A stretch of DNA of 5,896 nucleotides from F1-60-MAGs027 sp044344715 (lineage in GTDB: Bacteria > Actinomycetota > Acidimicrobiia > Acidimicrobiales > Ilumatobacteraceae): contig JBIJCI010000069.1 of the NCBI GenBank assembly GCA_044344715.1, positions 1-5,896 of the forward strand. The letters run 5' to 3'. A model generated the notes under the pieces. The model ran no database searches. It saw only the letters and a list, made by a program, of their open reading frames with translations, and had not been told where the DNA came from. Below are positions 1 to 5,811 of the stretch, one piece after another. Made by a program: the position numbers and the translations under genes. The first letter of the stretch is position 1, and every line of letters starts with the position of its first letter.

Positions 1-752
1 ATCGGGATCCCGAGTTGTCTGCAGGCAGCGTCGATGATGCGTAGGTTGGCCTGGTGGGGCACGCAGAGCGACACATCATCCGCCGTTAGACCAGCCTTGG
101 CCAGGGACTTTCGGGCGGAATCCACCATGATTCGCACTGCGCGGCGAAAGACCTCCTTCCCATCCATGTGGATGTACCCCCCGATCTCCGCGTAGAGCAG
201 GTGTTCGAGCGAGCCGTCGGCATCGAGGTCCCATCCGAGCAGCTGTCCGGGATCGCTCGTTGCCTCGACGATTGCCGCCCCCGAACCGTCGGCGAACAGG
301 ATTGCCGTTCCACGGTCGGACCAATCGGTGATACGCGACAGCGTGTCGGTTCCGATCACGAGCAGACGGCGTGCACCGATTGCGAGTAGGCCGTTTGCAA
401 CGACGTATGCGTACACGAACCCCGAACAGGCGGCATTCACGTCGAATGCACCGCACCGTAGCCCGAGGGCATCCTGCACGGTCGCAGAGGTGGCTGGCAC
501 CGTTCGGTCGGGCGTCGTCGTCGAGAGTACGAGACCGTCGATCGAAGCCGGGTCCACTCCCGCCATTGCGATGGCGCGACGCGCGGACTCGATCGAGAGG
601 GAAGCGGTCGAACCTCCGATGTGGCGGCGCTTGATTCCCGTGCGTTCGGTTATCCACTCGTCGTTCGTGTCCATCATTGACGAGAGATCGTCGTTGGAAA
701 GCACCTTCGCCGGAAGTGCCGTTCCCCAGCCCTTGATGCGACTACCGCTCAT
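1..752 (-). CDS. fabH: beta-ketoacyl-ACP synthase III (KAS III), 3' end outside the window
   Basis: Condenses an acyl-CoA primer with malonyl-ACP to start type II fatty-acid synthesis in the cytoplasm. The minus-strand frame reads from ATG at 752 and stays open to the window edge, giving 250 of roughly 320 expected residues. Visible family marks are the early DTNDEWITERTGI block (residues 28-40), the active-site Cys109 in DVNAACSGF, the GTDTLSRITDW segment, FADGSGAAI, MDGKEVFR, and the catalytic His233 in VPHQANLRII. The second catalytic residue of the family, the Asn of the GNTSAAS block, would lie beyond the left edge. The start overlaps the fabD stop by one base (TGATG on the minus strand), and a GAGGA Shine-Dalgarno lies 7 bases upstream inside fabD (764-760), so translational coupling with fabD is likely. 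The fabD-fabH order matches Streptomyces, where acpP and fabF follow. No unusual residue was noticed in the visible part. Confidence 0.95.
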   Translation of the reverse strand, partial: MSGSRIKGWGTALPAKVLSNDDLSSMMDTNDEWITERTGIKRRHIGGSTASLSIESARRAIAMAGVDPASIDGLVLSTTTPDRTVPATSATVQDALGLRCGAFDVNAACSGFVYAYVVANGLLAIGARRLLVIGTDTLSRITDWSDRGTAILFADGSGAAIVEATSDPGQLLGWDLDADGSLEHLLYAEIGGYIHMDGKEVFRRAVRIMVDSARKSLAKAGLTADDVSLCVPHQANLRIIDAACRQLGIP

Positions 753-1924
753 CAGTGCGTCCTCAGCCAGGCCACAGGCTCGCGAAGTGCAAGCCGTTCA
801 CCCTCGTGTGCAATGAAGCTCTGGAGGATCCCGGCGAACGGTGATCGCACCTCGGCATCGCCGACATGTCCGAGGACGGTGCCAACGTCGATACGAGTGC
901 CCTCCGCGAGATTGCCACGCGGCGAGAAGATGCCGGCAGCTGGCGCAACCACGAGCCGCTCGACGACGAAAAGGTGCTCACCTTCGTGAACCACGGGTGT
1001 CGGGGTCACGTGACTCACCCATTCCAGCAACACGTTCAGGTCGTCGGGTGTGGCAACACTGATGGAGCGGGCGCCCTCAACGGTGCGTTTCACCATGCCG
1101 GTGAGCACACCACCAGGTCCGAGCTCGACGTACCCGGCTACGCCGCGCGATTGCAGCTCGAGGAGCGTGTGCTTCCATCTGACCGGACTGCACAGCTGGG
1201 CGGAGAGCAGTGACGTCCACTCCCCGCCGAGCTGGTGTGGTTGCGCGTCGACGTTGGAAATGATCGGAACGTCGGAGTCGCGCGGTTGCGCCGAGGCGAT
1301 CGCGGTGCGGAGTCGATCGCGGGCGGCGGTCATGAACGGAGTGTGGAAGGCTCCCGACACCGGAAGACTCATGACGCGTTTGGCACCCAACTCCTTGGCG
1401 TGGGACGCGGCCTTTTCGACGCCTTCCGGGGAGCCGGCAATCACCACCTGTCCGGGCGCGTTGTAATTGGCGACCCAGACCTGATCGTCGGCGAGTCGGC
1501 AGGCAACCTCGACCTGGTCGTCATCGAGACCGAGGACGGCCGACATGATGCCGGGACTGGCGTGACCCGCCTCGTGCATCGCGTCGCTACGTTCGAGGAC
1601 GAGAGCGACGCCGTCGTCGAATCCGAGGGAACCGCTCGCCGTGAGGGCGGTGTACTCACCGAGACTGTGTCCGGCGCAGACGCTCGGTTCCACACCCAGC
1701 CGTTCCACGGCATCGAGCACCATGAGGCTGCTGACGAAGGTCGTCAGTTGCGCGTTGCGGGTGTCCTTCAACTCCTCGGCAGCAGCGTCGAGGAGTAGCC
1801 GACCGACGTCGCGACCGGTGATCGACGATGCTTCATCGACCAATTCCCAACTTTCATGGTCGATCCACGGACGTCCCATCCCCGGACGCTGGGACCCCTG
1901 GCCAGGGAACAGGAACGCGAGCAA
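752..1924 (-). CDS. fabD: malonyl-CoA:ACP transacylase with a C-terminal biotinyl/lipoyl-like extension
   Basis: Moves the malonyl group from CoA to acyl carrier protein, supplying extender units for fatty-acid synthesis. The start chosen is TTG at 1924, because AAGGAGGT (1939-1932) lies 7 bases upstream and the protein then opens directly with the family's LFPGQGSQ (residues 5-12). The longer frame to 2107 runs back through the tRNA gene and is not credible. Catalytic marks are Ser87 in GHSLGEY, Arg112 in LVLERSDAM, the NYNAPGQVVIAG block (153-164), His194 in GAFHTPFM, and Gln243 in the AQLCSPVRW block. The length is 390 residues against about 310 for ordinary FabD. The core ends near residue 305. 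Residues about 313-390 form an extra domain with a lipoyl/biotinyl-like pattern: VVAPAAGIF, then G..I.VG..LG.V, EVRSPFAGIL and EGERL...EPVAWL. No lysine occurs after Lys279, so no cofactor can be attached there. The core call is firm; the extension's identity is inferred from pattern only. Confidence 0.95.
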   Translation of the reverse strand: MLAFLFPGQGSQRPGMGRPWIDHESWELVDEASSITGRDVGRLLLDAAAEELKDTRNAQLTTFVSSLMVLDAVERLGVEPSVCAGHSLGEYTALTASGSLGFDDGVALVLERSDAMHEAGHASPGIMSAVLGLDDDQVEVACRLADDQVWVANYNAPGQVVIAGSPEGVEKAASHAKELGAKRVMSLPVSGAFHTPFMTAARDRLRTAIASAQPRDSDVPIISNVDAQPHQLGGEWTSLLSAQLCSPVRWKHTLLELQSRGVAGYVELGPGGVLTGMVKRTVEGARSISVATPDDLNVLLEWVSHVTPTPVVHEGEHLFVVERLVVAPAAGIFSPRGNLAEGTRIDVGTVLGHVGDAEVRSPFAGILQSFIAHEGERLALREPVAWLRTH

Positions 1925-1929
1925 CGAAG

Positions 1930-1962
1930 CGACCTCCTTGTCGACGCGTGAGCGCCTTCTCA
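1930..1962 (-). promoter_or_regulatory. candidate ANTAR-type dual-hexaloop RNA element in the fabD leader
   Basis: Reading the minus strand 5' to 3', hairpin one (1962-1949) is stem TGAG, loop AAGGCG, stem CTCA. A 5-base linker CGCGT follows. Hairpin two (1943-1930) is stem CGAC, loop AAGGAG, stem GTCG. Both stems are four perfect pairs, and both loops are hexamers with A at position 1 and G at position 4. ANTAR proteins are known to recognise two tandem hexaloop hairpins with these loop bases. The second loop contains the fabD Shine-Dalgarno, so binding there would be expected to block translation. An ANTAR regulator is encoded about 530 bases away at 2455. The stems are short, so chance remains possible, and a TAGCCT -10-like element overlaps the first hairpin. 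If that element is the real promoter, the hairpin would not be transcribed whole. Confidence 0.4.
1932..1939 (-). promoter_or_regulatory. fabD ribosome binding site (AAGGAGGT)
   Basis: On the minus strand AAGGAGGT is a full match to the anti-Shine-Dalgarno end of 16S rRNA, with 7 bases to a TTG codon at 1924. It decides the fabD start, since no ATG or GTG is suitably placed. Its AAGGAG part forms the whole loop of a 4-bp hairpin (1943-1930), so access to it could be controlled. Confidence 0.85.
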
Positions 1963-2007
1963 GGCTAGGAGATGGGGACCGTTCGATGTGCGTTGCGCCA
2001 CTAGCCT
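1962..2007. repeat. 7-bp inverted repeat AGGCTAG / CTAGCCT in the divergent spacer
   Basis: AGGCTAG at 1962-1968 and CTAGCCT at 2001-2007 are perfect inverted copies separated by 32 bases, between the divergent fabD and tRNA-Leu genes. Each arm shows TAGCCT pointing outward, which fits the loose actinobacterial -10 pattern TANNNT. The arms may be an operator, two -10 elements, or coincidence. Confidence 0.35.
2002..2007 (+). promoter_or_regulatory. possible -10 element (TAGCCT) for tRNA-Leu and the downstream genes
   Basis: TAGCCT fits TANNNT. It ends 15 bases before the mature tRNA 5' end, so transcription would begin near 2014 and leave a leader of about 9 bases. I see no convincing -35 element 16-18 bases upstream. 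The call rests on position and the hexamer alone. Confidence 0.3.
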
Positions 2008-2022
2008 CCGAGTGCGGCGATT

Positions 2023-2106
2023 GCCCGAGTGGCGAAATGGCAGACGCGACGGACTCAAAATCCGTTGCCTGGTAAGGGCGTGTGGGTTCGACTCCCACCT
2101 CGGGCA
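2023..2106 (+). tRNA. tRNA-Leu, anticodon CAA
   Basis: Decodes the leucine codon UUG. The acceptor stem is GCCCGAG (2023-2029) paired with CTCGGGC (2099-2105), with discriminator A at 2106. The anticodon stem ACGGA (2049-2053) pairs with TCCGT (2061-2065) around loop CTCAAAA, placing the CAA anticodon at 2056-2058. A long variable arm (about 2066-2081) marks a class II tRNA, as expected for leucine. The T arm is GTGGG, TTCGACT, CCCAC (2082-2098). The CCA end is not encoded; CAA follows the discriminator. Only 30 bases separate it from the next start codon, with no terminator seen, so it may be processed from the 5' end of the downstream mRNA. Confidence 0.97.
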
Positions 2107-2136
2107 CAAACCATCGCTCGTAGGCTGAGCCGTCCG

Positions 2137-2445
2137 ATGAGCGTTCAGTTGCCCATGGGTATCAGTGACCGTCTGGTGCGCCACCGCCTCGCACGCTGTT
2201 CGGCGACGCTGCGCGAGCTACGCGAGGAATTGCGGATCTCCGGGGAGCAGCTGGCGGTCATCGGTGACGATGCAGCCGACGCAGAACTCCGGGCGATCGT
2301 GTCGGAAACACCGGGCGCCCAGGCGGAGCATCGCGAGCAGCATGGTCACGTTCTCGCGCTCGCGAACCACGTGCAGCACCTCGAATCACGCATCGCCGAT
2401 CTCGAGCGCGAGCAGGACAAGCTGCTCGATCGGCTCAACTCGTAG
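2137..2445 (+). CDS. small charged coiled-coil protein of unknown function
   Basis: I do not recognise a named family. From ATG at 2137 it encodes 102 residues; ATG at 2155 (MGISDRL, 96 residues) is equally possible, since neither has a clear Shine-Dalgarno. The frame stays open back into the tRNA, but a start there is not plausible. There is no signal peptide or membrane segment. Two heptad-rich, strongly charged helical stretches (about residues 12-43 and 62-100, the latter including HLESRIADLEREQDKLLDRL) flank a central DDAADAELRAIVSETPG segment, which suggests a helical hairpin or dimer. There is a single Cys (21). The stop lies 9 bases before the ANTAR regulator's GTG, so co-transcription is likely and the regulator, which has almost no ribosome binding site of its own, may depend on translation of this gene. 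A partner role with the regulator is conceivable but unsupported beyond position. Confidence 0.75.
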   Translation: MSVQLPMGISDRLVRHRLARCSATLRELREELRISGEQLAVIGDDAADAELRAIVSETPGAQAEHREQHGHVLALANHVQHLESRIADLEREQDKLLDRLNS

Positions 2446-2454
2446 AGTCGTGGC

Positions 2455-3033
2455 GTGACCACCATCGTCATAGCCGAGGACGAGGCGATCATCAGACTCG
2501 ATCTGCGGGAGATGCTCGAAGAAGAGGGCTATACCGTCGTCGGTGAGGCCGGACGTGGCGACCAGGCCGTCAGCCTCGTCTGTTCGCTGAAGCCCGATCT
2601 CGTCATCCTCGACGTGAAGATGCCGGGTATGGATGGAATCGAAGCCGCACGACGGATCACCGAGGCGTCGGCGAGCGCGGTCCTGATGCTCACGGCATTC
2701 AGCCAGCGCGAGGTGATCGAGCAGGCACGCGATGCGGGTGCGCTCGCGTACCTCGTCAAGCCGTTCCAGAAGACCGATCTGGTCCCTGCCATCGAGCTGG
2801 CCATCGCCCGATACGCCGAGACGAGGGCACTCATGGCCGAGGTGGGGGAACTGACCGAACGTCTCGAGATGCGCAAGCTGATCGATCGAGCGAAGGGTCG
2901 GCTCATCGACGCGTACGGCATGAAGGAAGCCGACGCATTCTCCTTCATCCAGAAGTCGGCGATGGCGGCGAGAACGTCGATGCGTGCGGTTGCCGAGTCG
3001 GTGCTGAAGGGCGACACAGTTCCCACCCCATGA
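2455..3033 (+). CDS. pdtaR: ANTAR-domain response regulator, PdtaR-like (AmiR/NasT family)
   Basis: A two-component response regulator predicted to bind RNA and act on transcription termination or translation, not DNA. The receiver domain (residues 1-118) has the acidic pair Glu8-Asp9, phosphoacceptor Asp53 in VILDVKMPGMDG, Thr80 in MLTAF and Lys102 in YLVKPF, so it looks active. A short linker helix leads into the ANTAR domain (about 127-185): MRKLIDRAKGRLIDAYGMKEADAF, then FIQKSAMAAR, closely resembling mycobacterial PdtaR (Rv1626). The start is GTG at 2455, 9 bases after the preceding stop; no strong Shine-Dalgarno is present. The stop overlaps the polA start (ATGA). No histidine kinase is in the window; in mycobacteria the partner PdtaS is encoded elsewhere. 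The pdtaR-polA-rpsA neighbourhood also exists in M. tuberculosis, with two genes in between. Length 192 residues is usual for the family. The symbol is assigned by similarity; targets are unknown. Confidence 0.93.
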   Translation: MTTIVIAEDEAIIRLDLREMLEEEGYTVVGEAGRGDQAVSLVCSLKPDLVILDVKMPGMDGIEAARRITEASASAVLMLTAFSQREVIEQARDAGALAYLVKPFQKTDLVPAIELAIARYAETRALMAEVGELTERLEMRKLIDRAKGRLIDAYGMKEADAFSFIQKSAMAARTSMRAVAESVLKGDTVPTP

Positions 3034-5750
3034 GGTTGATGGCCCTCGACGGGAACTCGCTGGCCTACCGGGCGTTCTTCGCCCTTCCGGACACCATGAC
3101 CACGGCCGACGGAGTCACGACCAATGCGGTGTTCGGCTTCTGTTCGATGTTCGCCAATCTCCTCAAGGATCATTCGCCGGACGGAATGGTCGTCGTCTTC
3201 GATCGCAAGGAGAAGACGTTCCGCCACGAGCGCGCACCCGAGTACAAGGCGCAGCGCGAGAAACAGCCGGACACGCTTTATGCGCAACTCGACATGATCA
3301 AGGAAGTGCTGACCGCAGCGGGTGTGCTCGTCATCGATTTTCCGGGATACGAAGGGGACGACCTCATCGCAACGGTTGCAGAGCGCCTACACGCCGACGA
3401 CGAGCTCTTGATCGTCACCGGGGACCGTGACGCCTACCAATTGGTGCGCGATCCGCAGGTTCGGGTGCTCTACAACAAGCGGGGTGTCTCCGACTACGCG
3501 CTGTACGACGAGGCAGGTATCAAGGAGCGAACCGGGGTCACGCCTGGGCAGTACGCCGACTACGCGGCGTTGCGCGGCGATCCGAGCGACAATCTCGACG
3601 GAGTACCAGGCGTCGGTGAGAAGACCGCCGCAAAACTCATCTCCGCATACGGCTCGCTCGCGTCGGTTTTCGACCATTCGGCTGAGCAGACCCCGAAACT
3701 TCGTGCCGCCCTGGAGTCGCACCGCGACAGGGTGACCCGGAACGCCGAGCTGATGCGCCTGGTGCGGAACGTTCCGATAGTCGTCGAACGAGGGGACTAC
3801 GTACCGAAGCCCGATCTCGCAGCCGTCTCCGCGCTCTTCCGCCGACTCGAGTTCTCGGCGATGCTCGCTCGCTGGCATCCCGTTCTCGGTCGTTTCACGG
3901 CCGTGCCACGTGAGTTGCCCGATTCCGACGAACGGCGTGGCTCTTCGGCTGATGGTGCGGTGCCCCAGTTGCAGGTGCTTCGTTGCACGGTCACTCCTGC
4001 GAACACGATGACCGAGATGATCGCGGCTCTCGGAGACGGCAGGGAGCCCGTCGGTCTCGCCGTCGTGTGGAGCGGGGCAGCCGGACGCAGCGCAATCCGT
4101 GAACTCGTGTTCAGCGACGGGAAGCCCGTCGGGGTCGATGGTTCGAAGGAGTGCGTCTCCGTGCCGGGGGTCGTTCTCGATGATGCGGGGTTCCGTGATC
4201 GACTCTCGAATGCTCGCCACCTCTGTGTCAGTGATGCGCGGAACACCCTGCGTGGTCTCCTCGACCGTCGGACCGACCTGTCGTTGCTCCGCTTCGATGC
4301 GGCGATTGCCGCCTATCTCGTGGAAGCGGAGAGTGGCTCGTACGAAGCCTCCGACATCGCACGTCGCTGGCTGAAGATGCAGGTCGCTACCGCGGACACC
4401 ACACCCGAAGGCGAGCTCAGCTTCGATGCCCGGTCGGACGACGGGGTGCAGCAAGCCGCAGTTCGTGCGGCAGTGGCCGTGCTGGCAGAGTCCGTGCTCC
4501 GAGCTGCGCTGCAGGAGGCCGGCCTCAGCGAATTGTATGACGCCACGGAACTTCCGTTGGTGCGGGTACTCGCAAAGATGGAACACGTGGGCATCGCGGT
4601 GGATCGATCGCGACTCGTCGGATTCGAGCGTTCACTTCGCGCCAAGTCCGAGGCGCTGGTGGCGGTCATGCATGCCGAAGTAGGTCGGGAGTTCAACGTG
4701 AATTCCACGAAGCAGCTCACGGAGATTCTGTTCGTCGAACGCGGATTGACGGGGGGCCGAAGGACGAAGACCAAGAAGCTCAGCACTGATGCGGCGACCT
4801 TGGAGAGACTGCGCGACGAGTGGCCGACGTTCATCGACGCCCTGCTCGAATACCGCGAGACCGAGAAGTTGCGTGCGACCTACGCGGAGGGACTCCTCGC
4901 CTCGATCGCCGACGACGGCAGAATCCACGCGAGCTTCAACCAGACCGTGGCGCGTACCGGACGGCTGTCGAGCGACCAGCCGAACCTCCACAACATCCCG
5001 GTTCGCACGGATGCCGGTCGTGTCTTCCGGGAGGTGTTCGTGCCGAGCGACGGATCGGTCTTCCTCGTCGCCGACTACAACCAGATCGAGCTGCGTTGCA
5101 TTGCCCATCTTTCGAAGGATCCCGGGTTGTTGCGGGCCTTCAACGAGGGCGTCGACATCCACCGTGCGACGGCGGCACAGGTGTTCGGTGTGCCGCTCGA
5201 GTCGGTGACCGGTGAACAGCGCTCCAAGGCGAAGATGGTGTCGTACGGCCTCGCCTACGGGATGGAGTCCTACGGCTTGGCACAACGACTCAACATTGAT
5301 GTCGGGGAGGCCAAGGAGATCCTTGATTCGTACTTTCTGGCGTTCCCCCGAGTGCGTGACTACATGGAACGTGCTGTTGCCGATGCTCGCCGGACCGGCT
5401 ACACCACCACGATCTTCGGGCGGCGACGACAGATCGAGGGGTTCGGAGGCAACCGTATGGTCGATGCGGCAGCTGCACGAATGGCCATGAACGCGGGTAT
5501 CCAGGGACTGGCAGCCGACATCTTCAAGATCGCCCTGGTACGAATCGATCGACGATTGGAAGAACGCGGCTGCGGCAGCCGCATCGTGCTGCAGGTTCAC
5601 GACGAAGTGATCGTCGAGGTCCGGGAGTCGGAACGGGGTGAGGTCGGCCCCATGGTGCTGGAATCCATGACCGGCGCAGCCGAACTCGACGTTCCACTGG
5701 TGGTGAATGCGTCGTGGGGAGCAAGTTGGGCGGGGGCGAAGGTAGTCTGA
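3030..5750 (+). CDS. polA: DNA polymerase I, with 5' nuclease and polymerase active but proofreading site degenerate
   Basis: Fills gaps and removes RNA primers during replication and repair. It has 906 residues, normal for the family. The 5' nuclease domain (about 1-290) shows Asp7 in LDGNSLAYRAFF, Asp58 in VVFDRKEKTFR, GYEGDD (106-111), TGDRDAYQL (130-138) and GDPSDN (183-188) followed by the helix-hairpin-helix VPGVGEKTAAKL. The middle domain (about 310-495) keeps the fold cues ARHLCVSDARNTLRGLL and FDAAIAAYL but lacks the DxE of Exo I and the YxxxD of Exo III, so 3'-5' proofreading is probably absent, as in mycobacterial Pol I. The polymerase domain has motif A DYNQIELR (Asp682), motif B with Arg731, Lys735, Tyr739 and Tyr743, and motif C QVHDEV (His857, Asp858). 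ATG at 3030 overlaps the pdtaR stop (ATGA), favouring coupling; ATG at 3039 is an alternative that would cost three residues. Confidence 0.97.
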   Translation: MRLMALDGNSLAYRAFFALPDTMTTADGVTTNAVFGFCSMFANLLKDHSPDGMVVVFDRKEKTFRHERAPEYKAQREKQPDTLYAQLDMIKEVLTAAGVLVIDFPGYEGDDLIATVAERLHADDELLIVTGDRDAYQLVRDPQVRVLYNKRGVSDYALYDEAGIKERTGVTPGQYADYAALRGDPSDNLDGVPGVGEKTAAKLISAYGSLASVFDHSAEQTPKLRAALESHRDRVTRNAELMRLVRNVPIVVERGDYVPKPDLAAVSALFRRLEFSAMLARWHPVLGRFTAVPRELPDSDERRGSSADGAVPQLQVLRCTVTPANTMTEMIAALGDGREPVGLAVVWSGAAGRSAIRELVFSDGKPVGVDGSKECVSVPGVVLDDAGFRDRLSNARHLCVSDARNTLRGLLDRRTDLSLLRFDAAIAAYLVEAESGSYEASDIARRWLKMQVATADTTPEGELSFDARSDDGVQQAAVRAAVAVLAESVLRAALQEAGLSELYDATELPLVRVLAKMEHVGIAVDRSRLVGFERSLRAKSEALVAVMHAEVGREFNVNSTKQLTEILFVERGLTGGRRTKTKKLSTDAATLERLRDEWPTFIDALLEYRETEKLRATYAEGLLASIADDGRIHASFNQTVARTGRLSSDQPNLHNIPVRTDAGRVFREVFVPSDGSVFLVADYNQIELRCIAHLSKDPGLLRAFNEGVDIHRATAAQVFGVPLESVTGEQRSKAKMVSYGLAYGMESYGLAQRLNIDVGEAKEILDSYFLAFPRVRDYMERAVADARRTGYTTTIFGRRRQIEGFGGNRMVDAAAARMAMNAGIQGLAADIFKIALVRIDRRLEERGCGSRIVLQVHDEVIVEVRESERGEVGPMVLESMTGAAELDVPLVVNASWGASWAGAKVV

Positions 5751-5755
5751 CCCGT

Positions 5756-5771
5756 CTGCCCCTACGGGCAG
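5756..5771 (+). terminator. hairpin after polA, weak terminator or leader structure
   Basis: CTGCCC (5756-5761) and GGGCAG (5766-5771) form a perfect 6-bp GC-rich stem with loop CTAC, starting 5 bases after the polA stop. No T-run follows; the next bases are C-rich. It may attenuate read-through, protect the polA mRNA 3' end, or be part of the leader of the next gene. Confidence 0.3.
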
Positions 5772-5811
5772 CACGTCCCATCCCTACTCTCCCATCCACC
5801 GAAAGAACATC

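Noticed and set aside
76..657. 193-residue minus-strand frame in fabH
   Set aside because: It is an out-of-frame reading of fabH. The true frame carries Cys109 and His233 with full family motifs.
1235..1798. 187-residue plus-strand frame in fabD
   Set aside because: It is antisense to the FabD catalytic core and shows no motifs.
2023..2106. tRNA-Leu as an integration site for a mobile element
   Set aside because: No integrase, no direct repeat of the tRNA 3' end and no foreign-looking genes are present in the window.
1925..2107. N-terminal extension of FabD beginning MPEVGVEPTRPYQ
   Set aside because: It is the antisense translation of tRNA-Leu plus the spacer. The FabD family starts just before GQGSQ, and a strong Shine-Dalgarno marks TTG at 1924.
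2115..2129. Terminator between tRNA-Leu and the small protein
   Set aside because: Only a 4-bp GCTC/GAGC stem with a 7-base loop can be drawn, with no T-run, which is too weak to call.
2029..2136. Plus-strand start of the small protein inside the tRNA (MAKWQTRRTQ...)
   Set aside because: It translates the tRNA body, a common artefact. Credible starts lie after the tRNA at 2137 or 2155.
2529..3287. 252-residue minus-strand open frame across pdtaR and polA
   Set aside because: It is antisense to the receiver and ANTAR domains and to the polA start. Low-complexity Ser/Arg content suggests a shadow frame.
3387..4586. 399-residue minus-strand open frame within polA
   Set aside because: It lies antisense to a well-conserved polymerase gene. 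The composition is a GC-rich shadow with no recognisable motif or ribosome binding site.
5756..5771. ANTAR hexaloop target upstream of rpsA
   Set aside because: The stem closes on a 4-base loop CTAC. Opening one pair gives CCTACG, which lacks A1 and G4, and there is no second hairpin.
4632..5774. 380-residue minus-strand open frame within polA
   Set aside because: It is also an antisense shadow, His- and Arg-rich with no domain pattern, and it covers the conserved polymerase motifs on the plus strand.
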